This document shows, in pieces, positions 51,816-61,600 of a DNA stretch of 64,000 nucleotides. Where the stretch lies: assembly GCF_024347415.1 (NCBI RefSeq), contig NZ_AP025477.1, forward strand, positions 1,674,001-1,738,000, in the 5' to 3' direction. Made by a program: the position numbers and the translations under genes. This DNA is from Vibrio crassostreae (GTDB lineage Bacteria; Pseudomonadota; Gammaproteobacteria; Enterobacterales; Vibrionaceae). The notes below the pieces were generated by a model that was given only the letters and a program-made list of their open reading frames with translations, was not told the origin of the DNA and made no database searches. Within the stretch, counting starts at the first letter, position 1; each line of letters begins with the position of its first letter.

Positions 51816-51913
51816 TCGATTTTTAGACTCCTTATTATTTCACGGTCAACTAACAAAGATTGCATGGCCGCAATTATGCCGTGCAGACCTCACAAAAAAT
51901 AAGAGAGTTCACA

Positions 51914-53308
51914 ATGTTAAAGTTCCTAGATCAGGTTCGAAAACCGACACTGGATCTTCCGGTCGAAACCAGAAGAAAAATGTGGTTTAAACCATTCCTG
52001 CAATCTTACCTAGTGGTGTTCATTGGTTATTTAACCATGTATTTGATCCGTAAGAACTTCAATGTCGCACAAAACGACATGATTTCTACTTATGGGTTAT
52101 CGATGACGGATCTAGGTCTTATCGGTCTGGGTTTCTCTATCACTTACGGTATCGGTAAAACCGTCGTTTCCTACTACGCCGATGGTAAAAACACTAAGCA
52201 GTTCCTGCCATTTATGCTTGTCCTTTCTGGTATTGCCATGTTGGGCTTCAGCTTCAGTATGGGTGGCGGCAGTGCTAGCTTATTCATGATGGTTGCCTTC
52301 TATGCATTGAGTGGCTTCTTCCAAAGTACAGGTGGACCTTCAAGTTACTCAACCATCACTAAATGGACGCCTCGTAACAAGCGTGGTTCTTATTTAGGCC
52401 TTTGGAATATGTCACATAACGTGGGTGGTGCAGGTGCTGCTGGTGTTGCTCTGTTTGGTGCAAACTACCTATTTGATGGCAACGTGATTGGTATGTTCGT
52501 GTTCCCATCGATCATTGCGATTGTGGTTGGTTTTATTGGTATGCGCTTTGGTAATGACTCTCCAGAAGCATACGGCTTAGGTACGGTTGAAGAGTTGTTT
52601 GATGAAGAAGTCAGCGAAGAAGATACCGCTGCTGAAGAAAATCAAATGACTAAGAAAGAGATCTTTGTTGAATACATCCTTAAAAACAAAGTGATTTGGT
52701 TGCTCTGTTTCGCGAATATCTTCTTATACATTGTTCGTATCGGTATCGATCAATGGTCTACCGTTTATGCGTATCAAGAGCTAGGTCTATCAAAAGAAAC
52801 CGCGATTTCAGGTTTCACGCTGTTTGAAGTTGGGGCACTGGTCGGCACGCTAATGTGGGGTTATTTATCTGATCTTGCGAATGGACGCCGTGCTCTAGTT
52901 GCTTGTGTATCGCTTGGGTTGATTATCGTTTCTCTAGAGTTCTACCAGCATGCAACAAGTGAGTTCATGTACCTAGCATCCCTGTTTGTGCTTGGCTTCC
53001 TAGTGTTTGGCCCTCAGTTGCTGATTGGTGTTGCTGCGGTAGGTTTCGTGCCTAAGAAAGCAATCAGCGTTGCGGATGGTGTGAAAGGCACGTTTGCTTA
53101 CCTAATCGGTGATAGCTTTGCAAAACTTGGCTTAGGTATGATTGCGGACGGAACACCTATTTTCGGCTTAACAGGTTGGAAAGGAACGTTCGCTGCACTC
53201 GATACCTCAGCGGCTATTTGTATCGTATTGCTGCTATTTGTTGCGGTTGCTGAAGAGAAGAAGATTCGCCACGCGAAGAAAATGCACTTAGCGGCTCAAA
53301 ACGCCTAG
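51914..53308 (+). CDS. uhpT: Hexose-phosphate:phosphate antiporter UhpT
   Basis: The ATG at 51914 gives 464 aa (E. coli UhpT has 463); the frame opens 18 codons earlier. Twelve membrane segments of the MFS organophosphate:Pi antiporter group. Signature: [42 protein letters not shown] and [16 protein letters not shown]. It imports glucose-6-phosphate and similar sugar phosphates in exchange for phosphate. It precedes uhpABC here, the reverse of the E. coli order. A terminator at 53445 lies before uhpA. Confidence 0.93.
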   Translation: MLKFLDQVRKPTLDLPVETRRKMWFKPFLQSYLVVFIGYLTMYLIRKNFNVAQNDMISTYGLSMTDLGLIGLGFSITYGIGKTVVSYYADGKNTKQFLPFMLVLSGIAMLGFSFSMGGGSASLFMMVAFYALSGFFQSTGGPSSYSTITKWTPRNKRGSYLGLWNMSHNVGGAGAAGVALFGANYLFDGNVIGMFVFPSIIAIVVGFIGMRFGNDSPEAYGLGTVEELFDEEVSEEDTAAEENQMTKKEIFVEYILKNKVIWLLCFANIFLYIVRIGIDQWSTVYAYQELGLSKETAISGFTLFEVGALVGTLMWGYLSDLANGRRALVACVSLGLIIVSLEFYQHATSEFMYLASLFVLGFLVFGPQLLIGVAAVGFVPKKAISVADGVKGTFAYLIGDSFAKLGLGMIADGTPIFGLTGWKGTFAALDTSAAICIVLLLFVAVAEEKKIRHAKKMHLAAQNA

Positions 53309-53354
53309 CTTGTCTCGCGGACTTGTTTTCGCAAGCACAGTTTCGGGTAGATAG

Positions 53355-53388
53355 TCTCACGTGCTTTATTGCTTTAAAGCTCGTGAGA
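53355..53388. repeat. Hairpin in the uhpT-uhpA gap
   Basis: TCTCACG-T-GCTTTA (53355-53368) pairs with TAAAGC-T-CGTGAGA (53375-53388), one mismatch, without a T-tract. It probably stabilises the uhpT 3' end. Confidence 0.6.
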
Positions 53389-53444
53389 TCATACCAATCG
53401 TTAGTTCGATTCAGTATCATCTCTATCAATAAACTTAATTTTAT

Positions 53445-53470
53445 ATAGCTCCTGTTGGGGCTATTTTTCT
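53445..53470 (+). terminator. Terminator between uhpT and uhpA
   Basis: ATAGCTCC (53445-53452) pairs with GGGGCTAT (53457-53464), loop TGTT, followed by TTTTCTTTC. It lies only 28 bp before the uhpA ATG, so uhpABC is expressed either by leak-through or from a promoter overlapping it. Confidence 0.8.
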
Positions 53471-53497
53471 TTCTTACTCTTAATTTTGGTTAATATC

Positions 53498-54106
53498 ATG
53501 ATTAATGTTGCGCTTGTTGATGACCACGTCATTGTTCGATCTGGCTTTGCTCAATTACTCAGTCTTGAAGCTGATATTACGGTCGTGGGTGAATTCAACT
53601 CTGCTGCAGAAGCTCGTCTCGGACTGCCAAGCTGTCACCCTGATGTCGTGATCTTGGATATCTCGATGCAAGACGAAAGTGGTTTGAGCTTATTGGAAGA
53701 GATCCCATCAGGCATTGCCAGTGTTATGTTGAGCGTTCATGACTCTCCGGCGATGGTTGAGAAGTCATTAGAGTTAGGAGCCAAAGGTTATCTCAGCAAG
53801 CGCTGCAGCCCCGATGAGCTAATCCAAGCCGTACACACGAGCGCAAATGGTGGCTGTTATCTCACACCCGATATCGCTATAAAGCTTGCGACACCCATGA
53901 AGAATAAAGCCTCTTTAAATCAACTTACCCGCAGAGAGAGTGAAGTGTGTCAGTTATTGGCCACGGGGCTCGATGTAAAATCTATCGCCGTTGAGCTAGG
54001 GGTTAGCCATAAAACGGTGCATGTACACCGTGCCAATGCGATGGACAAACTCAATGTTAAGAACAACGTTGAGTTAGCTAAATTGTTCACACAAGACCAG
54101 TACTAA
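53498..54106 (+). CDS. uhpA: UhpA, response regulator for hexose-phosphate uptake
   Basis: The ATG at 53498 ([24 protein letters not shown]) matches the E. coli UhpA start; the frame opens four codons earlier. 202 aa. The receiver domain has the DD pair, the phospho-Asp in VVILDISM and the Lys in [11 protein letters not shown]. The C-terminal LuxR/FixJ helix-turn-helix is [43 protein letters not shown]. It activates uhpT. It overlaps uhpB by 1 bp (TAATG). Confidence 0.95.
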   Translation: MINVALVDDHVIVRSGFAQLLSLEADITVVGEFNSAAEARLGLPSCHPDVVILDISMQDESGLSLLEEIPSGIASVMLSVHDSPAMVEKSLELGAKGYLSKRCSPDELIQAVHTSANGGCYLTPDIAIKLATPMKNKASLNQLTRRESEVCQLLATGLDVKSIAVELGVSHKTVHVHRANAMDKLNVKNNVELAKLFTQDQY

Positions 54107-55602
54107 TGCGTTCCTATCTAGCCACCTCCCTATGTGGGGTTTTTATGGCTGGTTGTGCATGGTTCTGTTTGTGGGTTATTGCCTTCTATTTCATTAATGA
54201 CCCTGAGTTAGCCATTCTGCTTTTCCCATTTTCACTTCGACTGGGAATGACGCTGCACACTCGCACTCATTATTGGCCTGCTATCTATATTGCAGAGTGG
54301 GGGCTTGCTATCGCTTTAGCTTTACTGCTTGATGAGCCTCAATGGCTGACGATACTCATCGCCAGTGGATTGAGTATTCCTGCCACTCTAATTGCCAAGC
54401 GTTATTATTATGGTGACCAGAATCGTCACTTGTTAGTGATGGCGAGCTTAATCATGGTTACAGCATTCATTAATGTTGCAGTGGTGGGTTCTCATGTTCC
54501 GGCTGTTTACATGGTGTGGTTGGTGAGTATCACTGGCGGATTGATGTTGGTGCCGATGTGTTATCTGGTCTGGAACTACCTATTCCAAAACAAGTGGGCG
54601 CCACTGAGCTCTTACTTAATCAATAATGTCGTTGAGTTCAAAATCCGCCACATCGCTTTGTACAGCGTGTTGTTGGTCACCAGTATTTTGATTCAAACCA
54701 GCTTGCCAGATGAACTAAGACGCTTCGCCCCATTCTGTATGGCGATCCCTATCATCTTGCTCGCGGTTCGTTACGGGTGGCAAGGTGCTTTACTGGCGAC
54801 CCTGTTAAATAGTGTCGCGTTGATTGCTGCTCACAGTGGAACATCTAAACTCGAAATTACCGATTTACTCTTGTCTCTGTCTGCTCAAACCATCACCGGT
54901 ATTTTGCTTGGCCTTGCGGTTCAAAAACAAAAAGATCTCAATGCGAAACTACGAAGTGAGCTCTCCAGAAATCAAAACCTTTCACGCCAGTTAGTGACAG
55001 CTGAAGAATCGGTTCGTCGTGATATTGCGCGTGAGCTGCATGATGAAATCGGCCAAAACATCACGGCAATTCGTACTCAGGCAAGCATTATTAAACGCGT
55101 CGATGCCGCTGAGATGAGCGTTCGCTGTGCGGGGACGATTGAGTCATTGTCTTTGAATGTTTATGACACCACCAAACGTCTACTTACAAAACTAAGACCT
55201 AAGATGTTGGACGACCTTGATCTAAAAGATTCTGTTGAACAGTTAATTCGAGAGATGGAGTTTTCGGATCACGGCGTTGATATCCAGTTAGATTGGCAAG
55301 GTGATTACTCGTGTTTGAGTGACACGCTCAAGGTCACTATCTTCAGGCTGTGCCAAGAATCCTTAAACAATGCCCATAAATACGCGAGTGCGAGCGAGAT
55401 TAAAATTGAACTGATTTTAGATGATCAGGCTTATCTTCAGATATCAGATAATGGCGTTGGTTTTACAGCGCAAGATCTTCTCAAAGGAATGGGTGTTCGT
55501 GGTATGCAAGAGCGTGTTCAGGCGCTCGGCGGCAAGATGACAATTAACGCGAATGGCTCATCTTCGGGTACCAATATCAGCGTTACATTACCTAAAGTGT
55601 GA
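54106..55602 (+). CDS. uhpB: UhpB, membrane sensor histidine kinase
   Basis: The 498-aa protein has an N-terminal MASE1-like membrane part (about residues 1-270, eight or more hydrophobic segments) and a C-terminal HisKA_3 kinase: SVRRDIARELHDEIGQNITAIRTQA with the phosphorylated His, then LCQESLNNAHKYASASEIKIEL and ISDNGVGFTAQDLLKGMGVRGMQERVQALGG as N and G boxes. With UhpC it senses external glucose-6-phosphate. It overlaps the uhpC frame. Confidence 0.94.
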   Translation: MRSYLATSLCGVFMAGCAWFCLWVIAFYFINDPELAILLFPFSLRLGMTLHTRTHYWPAIYIAEWGLAIALALLLDEPQWLTILIASGLSIPATLIAKRYYYGDQNRHLLVMASLIMVTAFINVAVVGSHVPAVYMVWLVSITGGLMLVPMCYLVWNYLFQNKWAPLSSYLINNVVEFKIRHIALYSVLLVTSILIQTSLPDELRRFAPFCMAIPIILLAVRYGWQGALLATLLNSVALIAAHSGTSKLEITDLLLSLSAQTITGILLGLAVQKQKDLNAKLRSELSRNQNLSRQLVTAEESVRRDIARELHDEIGQNITAIRTQASIIKRVDAAEMSVRCAGTIESLSLNVYDTTKRLLTKLRPKMLDDLDLKDSVEQLIREMEFSDHGVDIQLDWQGDYSCLSDTLKVTIFRLCQESLNNAHKYASASEIKIELILDDQAYLQISDNGVGFTAQDLLKGMGVRGMQERVQALGGKMTINANGSSSGTNISVTLPKV

Positions 55603-55610
55603 GAACGAAT

Positions 55611-56951
55611 ATGTTTGGATTTCTGCGCTCAGCTACGTCAAAGAGTCATTCTCTAAGTGATGATGAGGTCAATCAGAGTTATCGCTACTGGCGCCTACAC
55701 ATCATGATAGGGATGTATGTCGGCTATGCAGGTTTTTACTTCACCCGTAAAACCTTTAATTATGCCGCGCCAGCCATGATTACTGACCTTGGCTTGGACA
55801 AAGGCGATATTGGCTTAATTGGCACGCTCTTTTATCTTTCTTATGGCTTATCGAAATTTATATCAGGCACGATATCGGATCGTTCAAACCCACGTTACTT
55901 TATGGGACTTGGCTTAATCGCGACTGGTCTGATAAACATCGCGTTTGGCTTTTCGAGTTCGTTAGCGGCTTTCATCTCGCTGTGGGTACTTAATGCATGG
56001 TTCCAAGGTTGGGGCTGGCCATCGTGTTCTAAGTTATTGACGACTTGGTATTCTCGCTCCGAAAGAGGTTTTCGTTGGGCAATCTGGAATACAGCACACA
56101 ACGTTGGTGGGGCGCTAATTCCTATTCTTGTGGGTTATCTGACGCTGCAATTCAGCTGGCGAGCAGGGTTTATCTGGCCGGGTGTGATTGGCGTTTTTAT
56201 TGGTCTGATTGTTTGTTGGCGTTTGCGTGATAAGCCCACCACCATGGGACTTCCAACGGTAGGAAAGTGGCGCAATGACCATCTAGAGTTGGCACAAGAG
56301 AGCCACGGACAAGGGTTAAGCTATCGAGAAATCCTGAAAACTTACGTATTCAGCAACAAGTACATTTGGTTGCTCGCTTTTAGCTATGTGCTGGTTTACA
56401 TCGTAAGAACGGCGGTTAACGACTGGGGTAACTTATACCTAACCGAAGAACACAATTACAGTTTGATCAATGCCAACGCTGCCTTATCTCTGTTCGAGAT
56501 TGGCGGTTTCGTTGGTTCACTTGTTGCTGGGTGGGGATCTGACAGGTTGTTTGGTGGCAACCGTGGCCCGATGAATATTTTGTTTGCCATCGGCATATTT
56601 CTTTCAGTCTCTGCATTGTGGTTGATGCCTTTGACCAACTTTGTGTTTCAAGCTGCTGGGTTGTTTTGTGTAGGCTTTTTTGTTTTTGGACCTCAAATGC
56701 TTATTGGTATGGCGGCGGCCGAATGCTCACATAAAGATTCTGCCGGGGCAGCGACAGGCTTTGTTGGCTTATTTGCTTACATGGGAGCAGCACTCTCGGG
56801 TTATCCATTAGCGCTCGTTTTAGAAACCTACGGTTGGAGTGGGTTCTTCATTACCATCTCTACTTGTGCTGCTGTTATCGGGTTACTGCTACTGCCTTTC
56901 CTGCAAGCTCAATCACCTCAGAAAAGTGCAGAGGCTCGTTCTGGCTTTTAA
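55611..56951 (+). CDS. uhpC: UhpC, transporter-like glucose-6-phosphate sensor
   Basis: The ATG at 55611 (MFGFLRSATSKSHSL) gives 446 aa; a GTG four codons earlier overlaps uhpB. Twelve membrane segments of the same family as UhpT. UhpC-specific segments: GYAGFYFTRKTFNYAAPAM, SYGLSKFISGTISDRSNPRYFMGLGLIATG and FVFGPQMLIGMAAAECSHKDSAGAATGFVGLFAYMGA. It senses external glucose-6-phosphate and activates UhpB. A terminator is seen at 56999-57033. Confidence 0.94.
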   Translation: MFGFLRSATSKSHSLSDDEVNQSYRYWRLHIMIGMYVGYAGFYFTRKTFNYAAPAMITDLGLDKGDIGLIGTLFYLSYGLSKFISGTISDRSNPRYFMGLGLIATGLINIAFGFSSSLAAFISLWVLNAWFQGWGWPSCSKLLTTWYSRSERGFRWAIWNTAHNVGGALIPILVGYLTLQFSWRAGFIWPGVIGVFIGLIVCWRLRDKPTTMGLPTVGKWRNDHLELAQESHGQGLSYREILKTYVFSNKYIWLLAFSYVLVYIVRTAVNDWGNLYLTEEHNYSLINANAALSLFEIGGFVGSLVAGWGSDRLFGGNRGPMNILFAIGIFLSVSALWLMPLTNFVFQAAGLFCVGFFVFGPQMLIGMAAAECSHKDSAGAATGFVGLFAYMGAALSGYPLALVLETYGWSGFFITISTCAAVIGLLLLPFLQAQSPQKSAEARSGF

Positions 56952-56967
56952 GGACCCTTCTCGATAA

Positions 56968-57047
56968 CAAGATAGTCACCATTGTTTGCATTGTAGAAGC
57001 TTGTATCACTGCTGTAACCAGTGTGATACAAGCCGCTATCTTATTTT
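56968..57047 (+). terminator. uhpC terminator structure
   Basis: GCTTGTATCAC (56999-57009) pairs with GTGATACAAGC (57023-57033), and an outer AAGATAG/CTATCTT stem encloses it, followed by ATTTTC. The loop is long, so strength is uncertain. Confidence 0.55.
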
Positions 57048-57075
57048 CGGCGCTTTCTATGCGTGATATTCAAAT

Positions 57076-57156
57076 GTGACTCTTTTCACGCTTTTCATCG
57101 TTCTCACCTGTTTCTAAGAAATTTTCCTATTGCGTCTAAGACCTCATCTCATGTGG
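57076..57156 (+). promoter_or_regulatory. manA control region, copy of the uhpT promoter module
   Basis: GTGA-N6-TCAC (57076-57089), CTAAGAA, TTTTCCTA, GTCTAAGACC and CTCATGTGG occur with the same spacing as in 51735-51815; both modules are 81 bp. This suggests manA is co-regulated with uhpT by CRP and UhpA. Confidence 0.75.
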
Positions 57157-57249
57157 GTTCTAGCTGCTCTCTGTAGTCTTTCTAATTATTTACGTTATTA
57201 GAAATCAGCTCTCTGAATTGTGTTCAAAGGGCTCACTACGGAAAACGCC

Positions 57250-58455
57250 ATGTCACTCAGCCACTTCTCAGAACACTCATTTTTCCCAATGGAAAACACC
57301 ATCCAGAATTATGCATGGGGGAGCATCTCTTCGATACGTGAACTGTTTGGTTTTAAGAATGAGTCACAAGAGCCACAAGCGGAAGTTTGGATGGGAGCGC
57401 ATCCGAAAGGTTGCTCAATGGTCAAGCTGGACCAACATTTGGTGCCTCTCTCTGAGCTGATTAACAAGAATAAACCGGCCTATTTATCAAACGATATTGC
57501 GCAGGAGTTTGGTGAACTGCCGTTCTTGTTTAAGATCTTAGCGGCAGAAAAAGCGCTATCGGTTCAGGTCCATCCAAATAAGCACCAAGCTGAGGTTGGC
57601 TTTGCGAGAGAAGAGCAAGCAAGAATCCCCCTAAACGCAGGGAACCGTAATTACAAGGATTCGAACCATAAGCCTGAATTGGTTTACGCGATCACTGAAT
57701 ATCAAGCGATGAATGGCTTTCGAGAGTTCGATGAAATATTAGGTTTGTTCAAAAAGTTAGATTCGAGCGAGCTGGCTGGTTTGGTCGATGAGTTTGGTAA
57801 CAATCTTGATTCTCTAGGTTTAGAAACGTTTTTCCGTGACCTTTTAACTCTAGATTACCAACATAAACACCGAGCATTAGAGCAACTTCTGACTTATGCA
57901 GTCGCTCACCAAGATCAATCTGAGTTTGCTTTGGTTGTTGAGCTTAGCCATCAGTACCCGAACGACATCGGTCTGTTTTGTGTTCTGTTGCTGAACTTGA
58001 TTACATTGAAGCCGGGTGAAGCGATGTATTTGAATGCGAACACTCCGCATGCTTACATTAAGGGAACCGGGCTCGAGATCATGGCAAATTCAGACAACGT
58101 GCTAAGAGCTGGTTTAACGCCAAAACACATTGATGTCCCTGAATTGGTCGCCTGCACAGAGTTTACGCCAATTCCGTTTAAACACTTGTTATTGGCGCCC
58201 TCCAAGCTGGGTCAATGTGATAGCTATGATATCCCGGTCACTGACTTTAATTTCAATATCTTTCATAGCCCCAAGCAAGAAGAAGTCATCACAAGCGGCG
58301 CTGAAATTTTAATGGCAATAGATGATGATTTAACGCTAGTGAGCCAAAGAGGTGAGCACTTAACCCTTACGAAAGGGCAATCGGTATTTATCCCAGCCTA
58401 TATTGGTCATTATGAATTGAGCAGCAACGGCCGCGTTGCCAGAGCGTTTAATTAA
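57250..58455 (+). CDS. manA: Mannose-6-phosphate isomerase, class I
   Basis: The ATG at 57250 (MSLSHFSEHSFFPMENTIQNYAWGS) gives 401 aa. Alternatives are GTG at 57220 or ATG at 57289. Motifs: NTIQNYAWGS, EVWMGAHPKGCS, zinc ligands in ALSVQVHPNKHQAE and NHKPELVYAI, and NTPHAYIKGTGLEIMANSDNVLRAGLTPKH. It interconverts mannose-6-P and fructose-6-P. Its location after uhpC and the shared promoter module fit use of imported mannose-6-phosphate. Confidence 0.94.
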   Translation: MSLSHFSEHSFFPMENTIQNYAWGSISSIRELFGFKNESQEPQAEVWMGAHPKGCSMVKLDQHLVPLSELINKNKPAYLSNDIAQEFGELPFLFKILAAEKALSVQVHPNKHQAEVGFAREEQARIPLNAGNRNYKDSNHKPELVYAITEYQAMNGFREFDEILGLFKKLDSSELAGLVDEFGNNLDSLGLETFFRDLLTLDYQHKHRALEQLLTYAVAHQDQSEFALVVELSHQYPNDIGLFCVLLLNLITLKPGEAMYLNANTPHAYIKGTGLEIMANSDNVLRAGLTPKHIDVPELVACTEFTPIPFKHLLLAPSKLGQCDSYDIPVTDFNFNIFHSPKQEEVITSGAEILMAIDDDLTLVSQRGEHLTLTKGQSVFIPAYIGHYELSSNGRVARAFN

Positions 58456-58654
58456 GGGATTCGCTGTCGTATAACGTTGGAGAGTTTTCGGCTGGGGATA
58501 TGTGGTAAAGCCTTGGAGATATGAGTAACAATAAACACTTCATAACAATAAGAGTTCTTTGGATTTAAAAACTGGCTTTCTCATAGGTTGACTAATAAAT
58601 GTAAACTGAAACAATAAGCTACATTTATAAAAAGTGTGTTGATCTAAAGGAAAT

Positions 58655-61573
58655 TTGATGAGCTCTTATTCTCACGTTCGCAGTTACGCCAGTTTGTTCA
58701 GTGCCTTATCGTTGGCGGTTGCGTCAGCTCCGAGTGTCGCTGATATATCAACAACGCCCGTCATTGGTGGCGTGTTTAGCTCCAGTGAAGTGTTGAAAAA
58801 TCAGGTGCTTTCAAGCCTAAGTTATTCTGCCAAACTCACTCGTGATGCGGCTCTTTTCACCATTGGTGGCGTTACATTAGATGCGTATATTCTCGCTCTT
58901 CCTTTAGATGTCAAAACAAAAGCCAGAGTCGTTGCTCAGTTATCTAACCCGACGTACTCAATTCCTTTGGGTTATTTTCTCTATAGTTATTACGACCGCT
59001 ATTCGGGTTTGGGCAGTGAAGATGTGTTCAAATCTTACTTGTCGACGGTTTATGATAAGCAGGCGCTAAAGGGCTTTGAACATAGCCTCTATCATGTTGG
59101 AGATAAGCCAACCTCAGAGCATCACGAGCCAGATACCTCGACTGAAGCAACGGGACATCATGAAGGGATTCGTATCGATGAACAGTTCATTGCCAACATG
59201 GTGGTTATCTACGATGCGTTATTCGAAATTGGTGTTTGGCAGGATATGGACACGCTCCCTGCGAATTACACATACTTAACCAATAGCCCTGAAGATCTAG
59301 CGATCATCGCTCAGATTCAACCGATCATCGTTGATTTGATCGGTAAAGCGGCATTGGGAATGGATGAAGGTGACATGAAGTCTGCAATGTTGGCGATTGC
59401 AGAAGATGGTAAACCAGAAAACGCTGATAAGCCGAATAACAAAGCACAAGCACTCACCATCACGCTTATTGATTTTGTGCGCTTAAACTTGCTTAAAGCT
59501 TATCGACAATTTGTGTTTAAAGAAGAGCGTGCAGAAGCGCTGGATGATTGGATGCAGCAAGCGTTTAGTGGCCAGCCTGATGCGCTCATTCAGTTCTTAG
59601 AATCCCAACAGCACAAACGTTTTGCGGTTCAAGTGACCGTCGATGGTTTACAGCAAGGATTGCTCGAGGGGTTGGTCGATGAGAATGCGCCTTTCATCTC
59701 AGTGGCTTACCAAAATCATAAAAACCGAGCGCAATACAAACCTCAGTTAGAAACGGTGATTGAGCCTGAGCATCAACAACAAGTGAGGTTCATGGAAGTT
59801 CTGTCTGAACAAACCTACCGTGATCCGAATTATCTTCCGTTCTTCAAAAAACTCTATCAAGAGCATCGAGACAATATTAGCCGAGTGGGTATCTCTTCAA
59901 CTCCCACAATCAGCGTACGTAACCTACCTATCATCAAAACGGGCGCAAAAGTGTCTGGTAACGGTGGTACGGGTATCCCTAATTTCCACTTTGTCGACCG
60001 AGAGATCGACCGAGCGTATTACTTCTTTGGTAATGATGCCCTGCAGTTAGATGTGCTGATGGCAGACAACAAGGTGCAAACCATGTTTGATCGCCTTGAT
60101 TACTTTAAAACGCTGAACTGCAACGCTCAATACGATTGGAATGCTCACACCACTTACGATGGGTTAGTAAACCTAGGTTTGGGTGAGTCACTGCGTGATT
60201 ATGGCGAGAAACGCTGCGTTAAAGAACTTCAGGAACGTTCTGAAGTCGAAGTAACACTGCGAGAAAAGCGTGCTGCCTTGATTGAAGATATCGAAGCGTA
60301 TCTGTCTATATCTGGCTTTGATTTTTTCACTAAGTTTTCAAAGAAGGCTCAGGTTAAACAATCGATTACTCAGTTTGCCGAGTTAGATGGAAAAGGGATG
60401 CCAGATTACACCTTGGTGTATAACCCATGGCCGGATCACTTTGCACACTTTACCGGTCCTTTTAGTGACGAAATTCTGATGCCGACCGGAGAGCTTAATC
60501 GACTAGACTATTGGATACGCCAGATTGAAGCGACCTACCGCAGTGCCGGCGTTTACGATAAAACGCTGTGGGGCATGGCAGGGGATCATGGTTTAACGCC
60601 GGTGTTCTACGCGCTCAATCCCGAAAAGCAGGTATTTGAAGGCTTACAAGCAGAGCTAGCGTATCCAATTTTGGTTAAGAAAATATCTTCAGACGAGGGG
60701 GAAGGGCCTAAAATCACCAATACCCTAAGCTACCCAAGTTCAAAGGCGTTGGATGTTGTGGTTGCTTCTACTGCTGGTGGTAACTTCATGATGGACTTCT
60801 TTAATTCGGCTCACGGGTGGCAGGTTCAGCCGGTTTACCAAGAACTCACGCAGTGGTCTCCGATTGCGGCGCCAACTGGTCAGAATATCGACATCATCAA
60901 TCAGATAGCGCAACGCTTGCCTGAGAGTCTTGATTATATGGTCGTCAGAGAAAGCATATGTGATCAACAACGTTGCGCTGTTCGTGTGATTGGCAACCGT
61001 GATTTAAAGCGGGTCGATGAATTGATCACACGTGAAGGTGACAAGCTTTTTTATGAGTCATTGGAAGACAACCGAGCGCCGATTTTGCTCGATACGCAAA
61101 GGTTAAATCCATACCTAGCATCACCAAGCGAAGCTGATTTTGCACAGTATTCTCGATTGGTTGAAAAATGTATTAACCGAGCGGTTAAGGCGGATGTGAC
61201 AACGTGGTGTAGCAGTGCTGAGTGGACTTCATTGACGCAACCAACACCTCGACCAGATTCAGTAAATCAACTGGCTAATATCTACCTTGAAGATAGGGCT
61301 GGCACGGTTAACTTGTTCCCTAAAGCGGGAATTGGCTACAACACTAAGGTACCGGGGCGTCATGCTGGTGAGGATTACTTAGAGAAAGATGCCTTCATCG
61401 GATTCTGGGGAGTGCCAATTGGCGATAACTCTCAGCAATTGAAAATCGAAGCTAATGGCTCTTTGGCTCCAACGCTGTTTGAGTATTTGACCGGAGAACC
61501 TGTGGTCGAAGGCGAGAACGGTTGGGGTTTTCCGTCGTTGCTGAATAATTTGGATGTGTCAGTTGATCGCTAG
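58655..61573 (+). CDS. Large exported alkaline-phosphatase-superfamily protein (972 aa)
   Basis: It has a signal peptide (SLFSALSLAVASAPSVADI). The first 400 residues are helical and unfamiliar. The C-terminal part looks like a type I phosphodiesterase/nucleotide pyrophosphatase: GGTGIPNFHF (candidate Thr nucleophile, compare TxxPN), NPWPDHFAHFTGP (Asp and His metal ligands), GMAGDHGLTP (Asp-His pair) and GRHAGEDYLEKDAFIGFWG (late His). These fit a two-metal phosphatase site. Substrate unknown. Single gene; no homologue is named with certainty. Confidence 0.7.
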   Translation: MMSSYSHVRSYASLFSALSLAVASAPSVADISTTPVIGGVFSSSEVLKNQVLSSLSYSAKLTRDAALFTIGGVTLDAYILALPLDVKTKARVVAQLSNPTYSIPLGYFLYSYYDRYSGLGSEDVFKSYLSTVYDKQALKGFEHSLYHVGDKPTSEHHEPDTSTEATGHHEGIRIDEQFIANMVVIYDALFEIGVWQDMDTLPANYTYLTNSPEDLAIIAQIQPIIVDLIGKAALGMDEGDMKSAMLAIAEDGKPENADKPNNKAQALTITLIDFVRLNLLKAYRQFVFKEERAEALDDWMQQAFSGQPDALIQFLESQQHKRFAVQVTVDGLQQGLLEGLVDENAPFISVAYQNHKNRAQYKPQLETVIEPEHQQQVRFMEVLSEQTYRDPNYLPFFKKLYQEHRDNISRVGISSTPTISVRNLPIIKTGAKVSGNGGTGIPNFHFVDREIDRAYYFFGNDALQLDVLMADNKVQTMFDRLDYFKTLNCNAQYDWNAHTTYDGLVNLGLGESLRDYGEKRCVKELQERSEVEVTLREKRAALIEDIEAYLSISGFDFFTKFSKKAQVKQSITQFAELDGKGMPDYTLVYNPWPDHFAHFTGPFSDEILMPTGELNRLDYWIRQIEATYRSAGVYDKTLWGMAGDHGLTPVFYALNPEKQVFEGLQAELAYPILVKKISSDEGEGPKITNTLSYPSSKALDVVVASTAGGNFMMDFFNSAHGWQVQPVYQELTQWSPIAAPTGQNIDIINQIAQRLPESLDYMVVRESICDQQRCAVRVIGNRDLKRVDELITREGDKLFYESLEDNRAPILLDTQRLNPYLASPSEADFAQYSRLVEKCINRAVKADVTTWCSSAEWTSLTQPTPRPDSVNQLANIYLEDRAGTVNLFPKAGIGYNTKVPGRHAGEDYLEKDAFIGFWGVPIGDNSQQLKIEANGSLAPTLFEYLTGEPVVEGENGWGFPSLLNNLDVSVDR

Positions 61574-61600
61574 GACTTCGCTTTCTACCTAACTGGCTGT

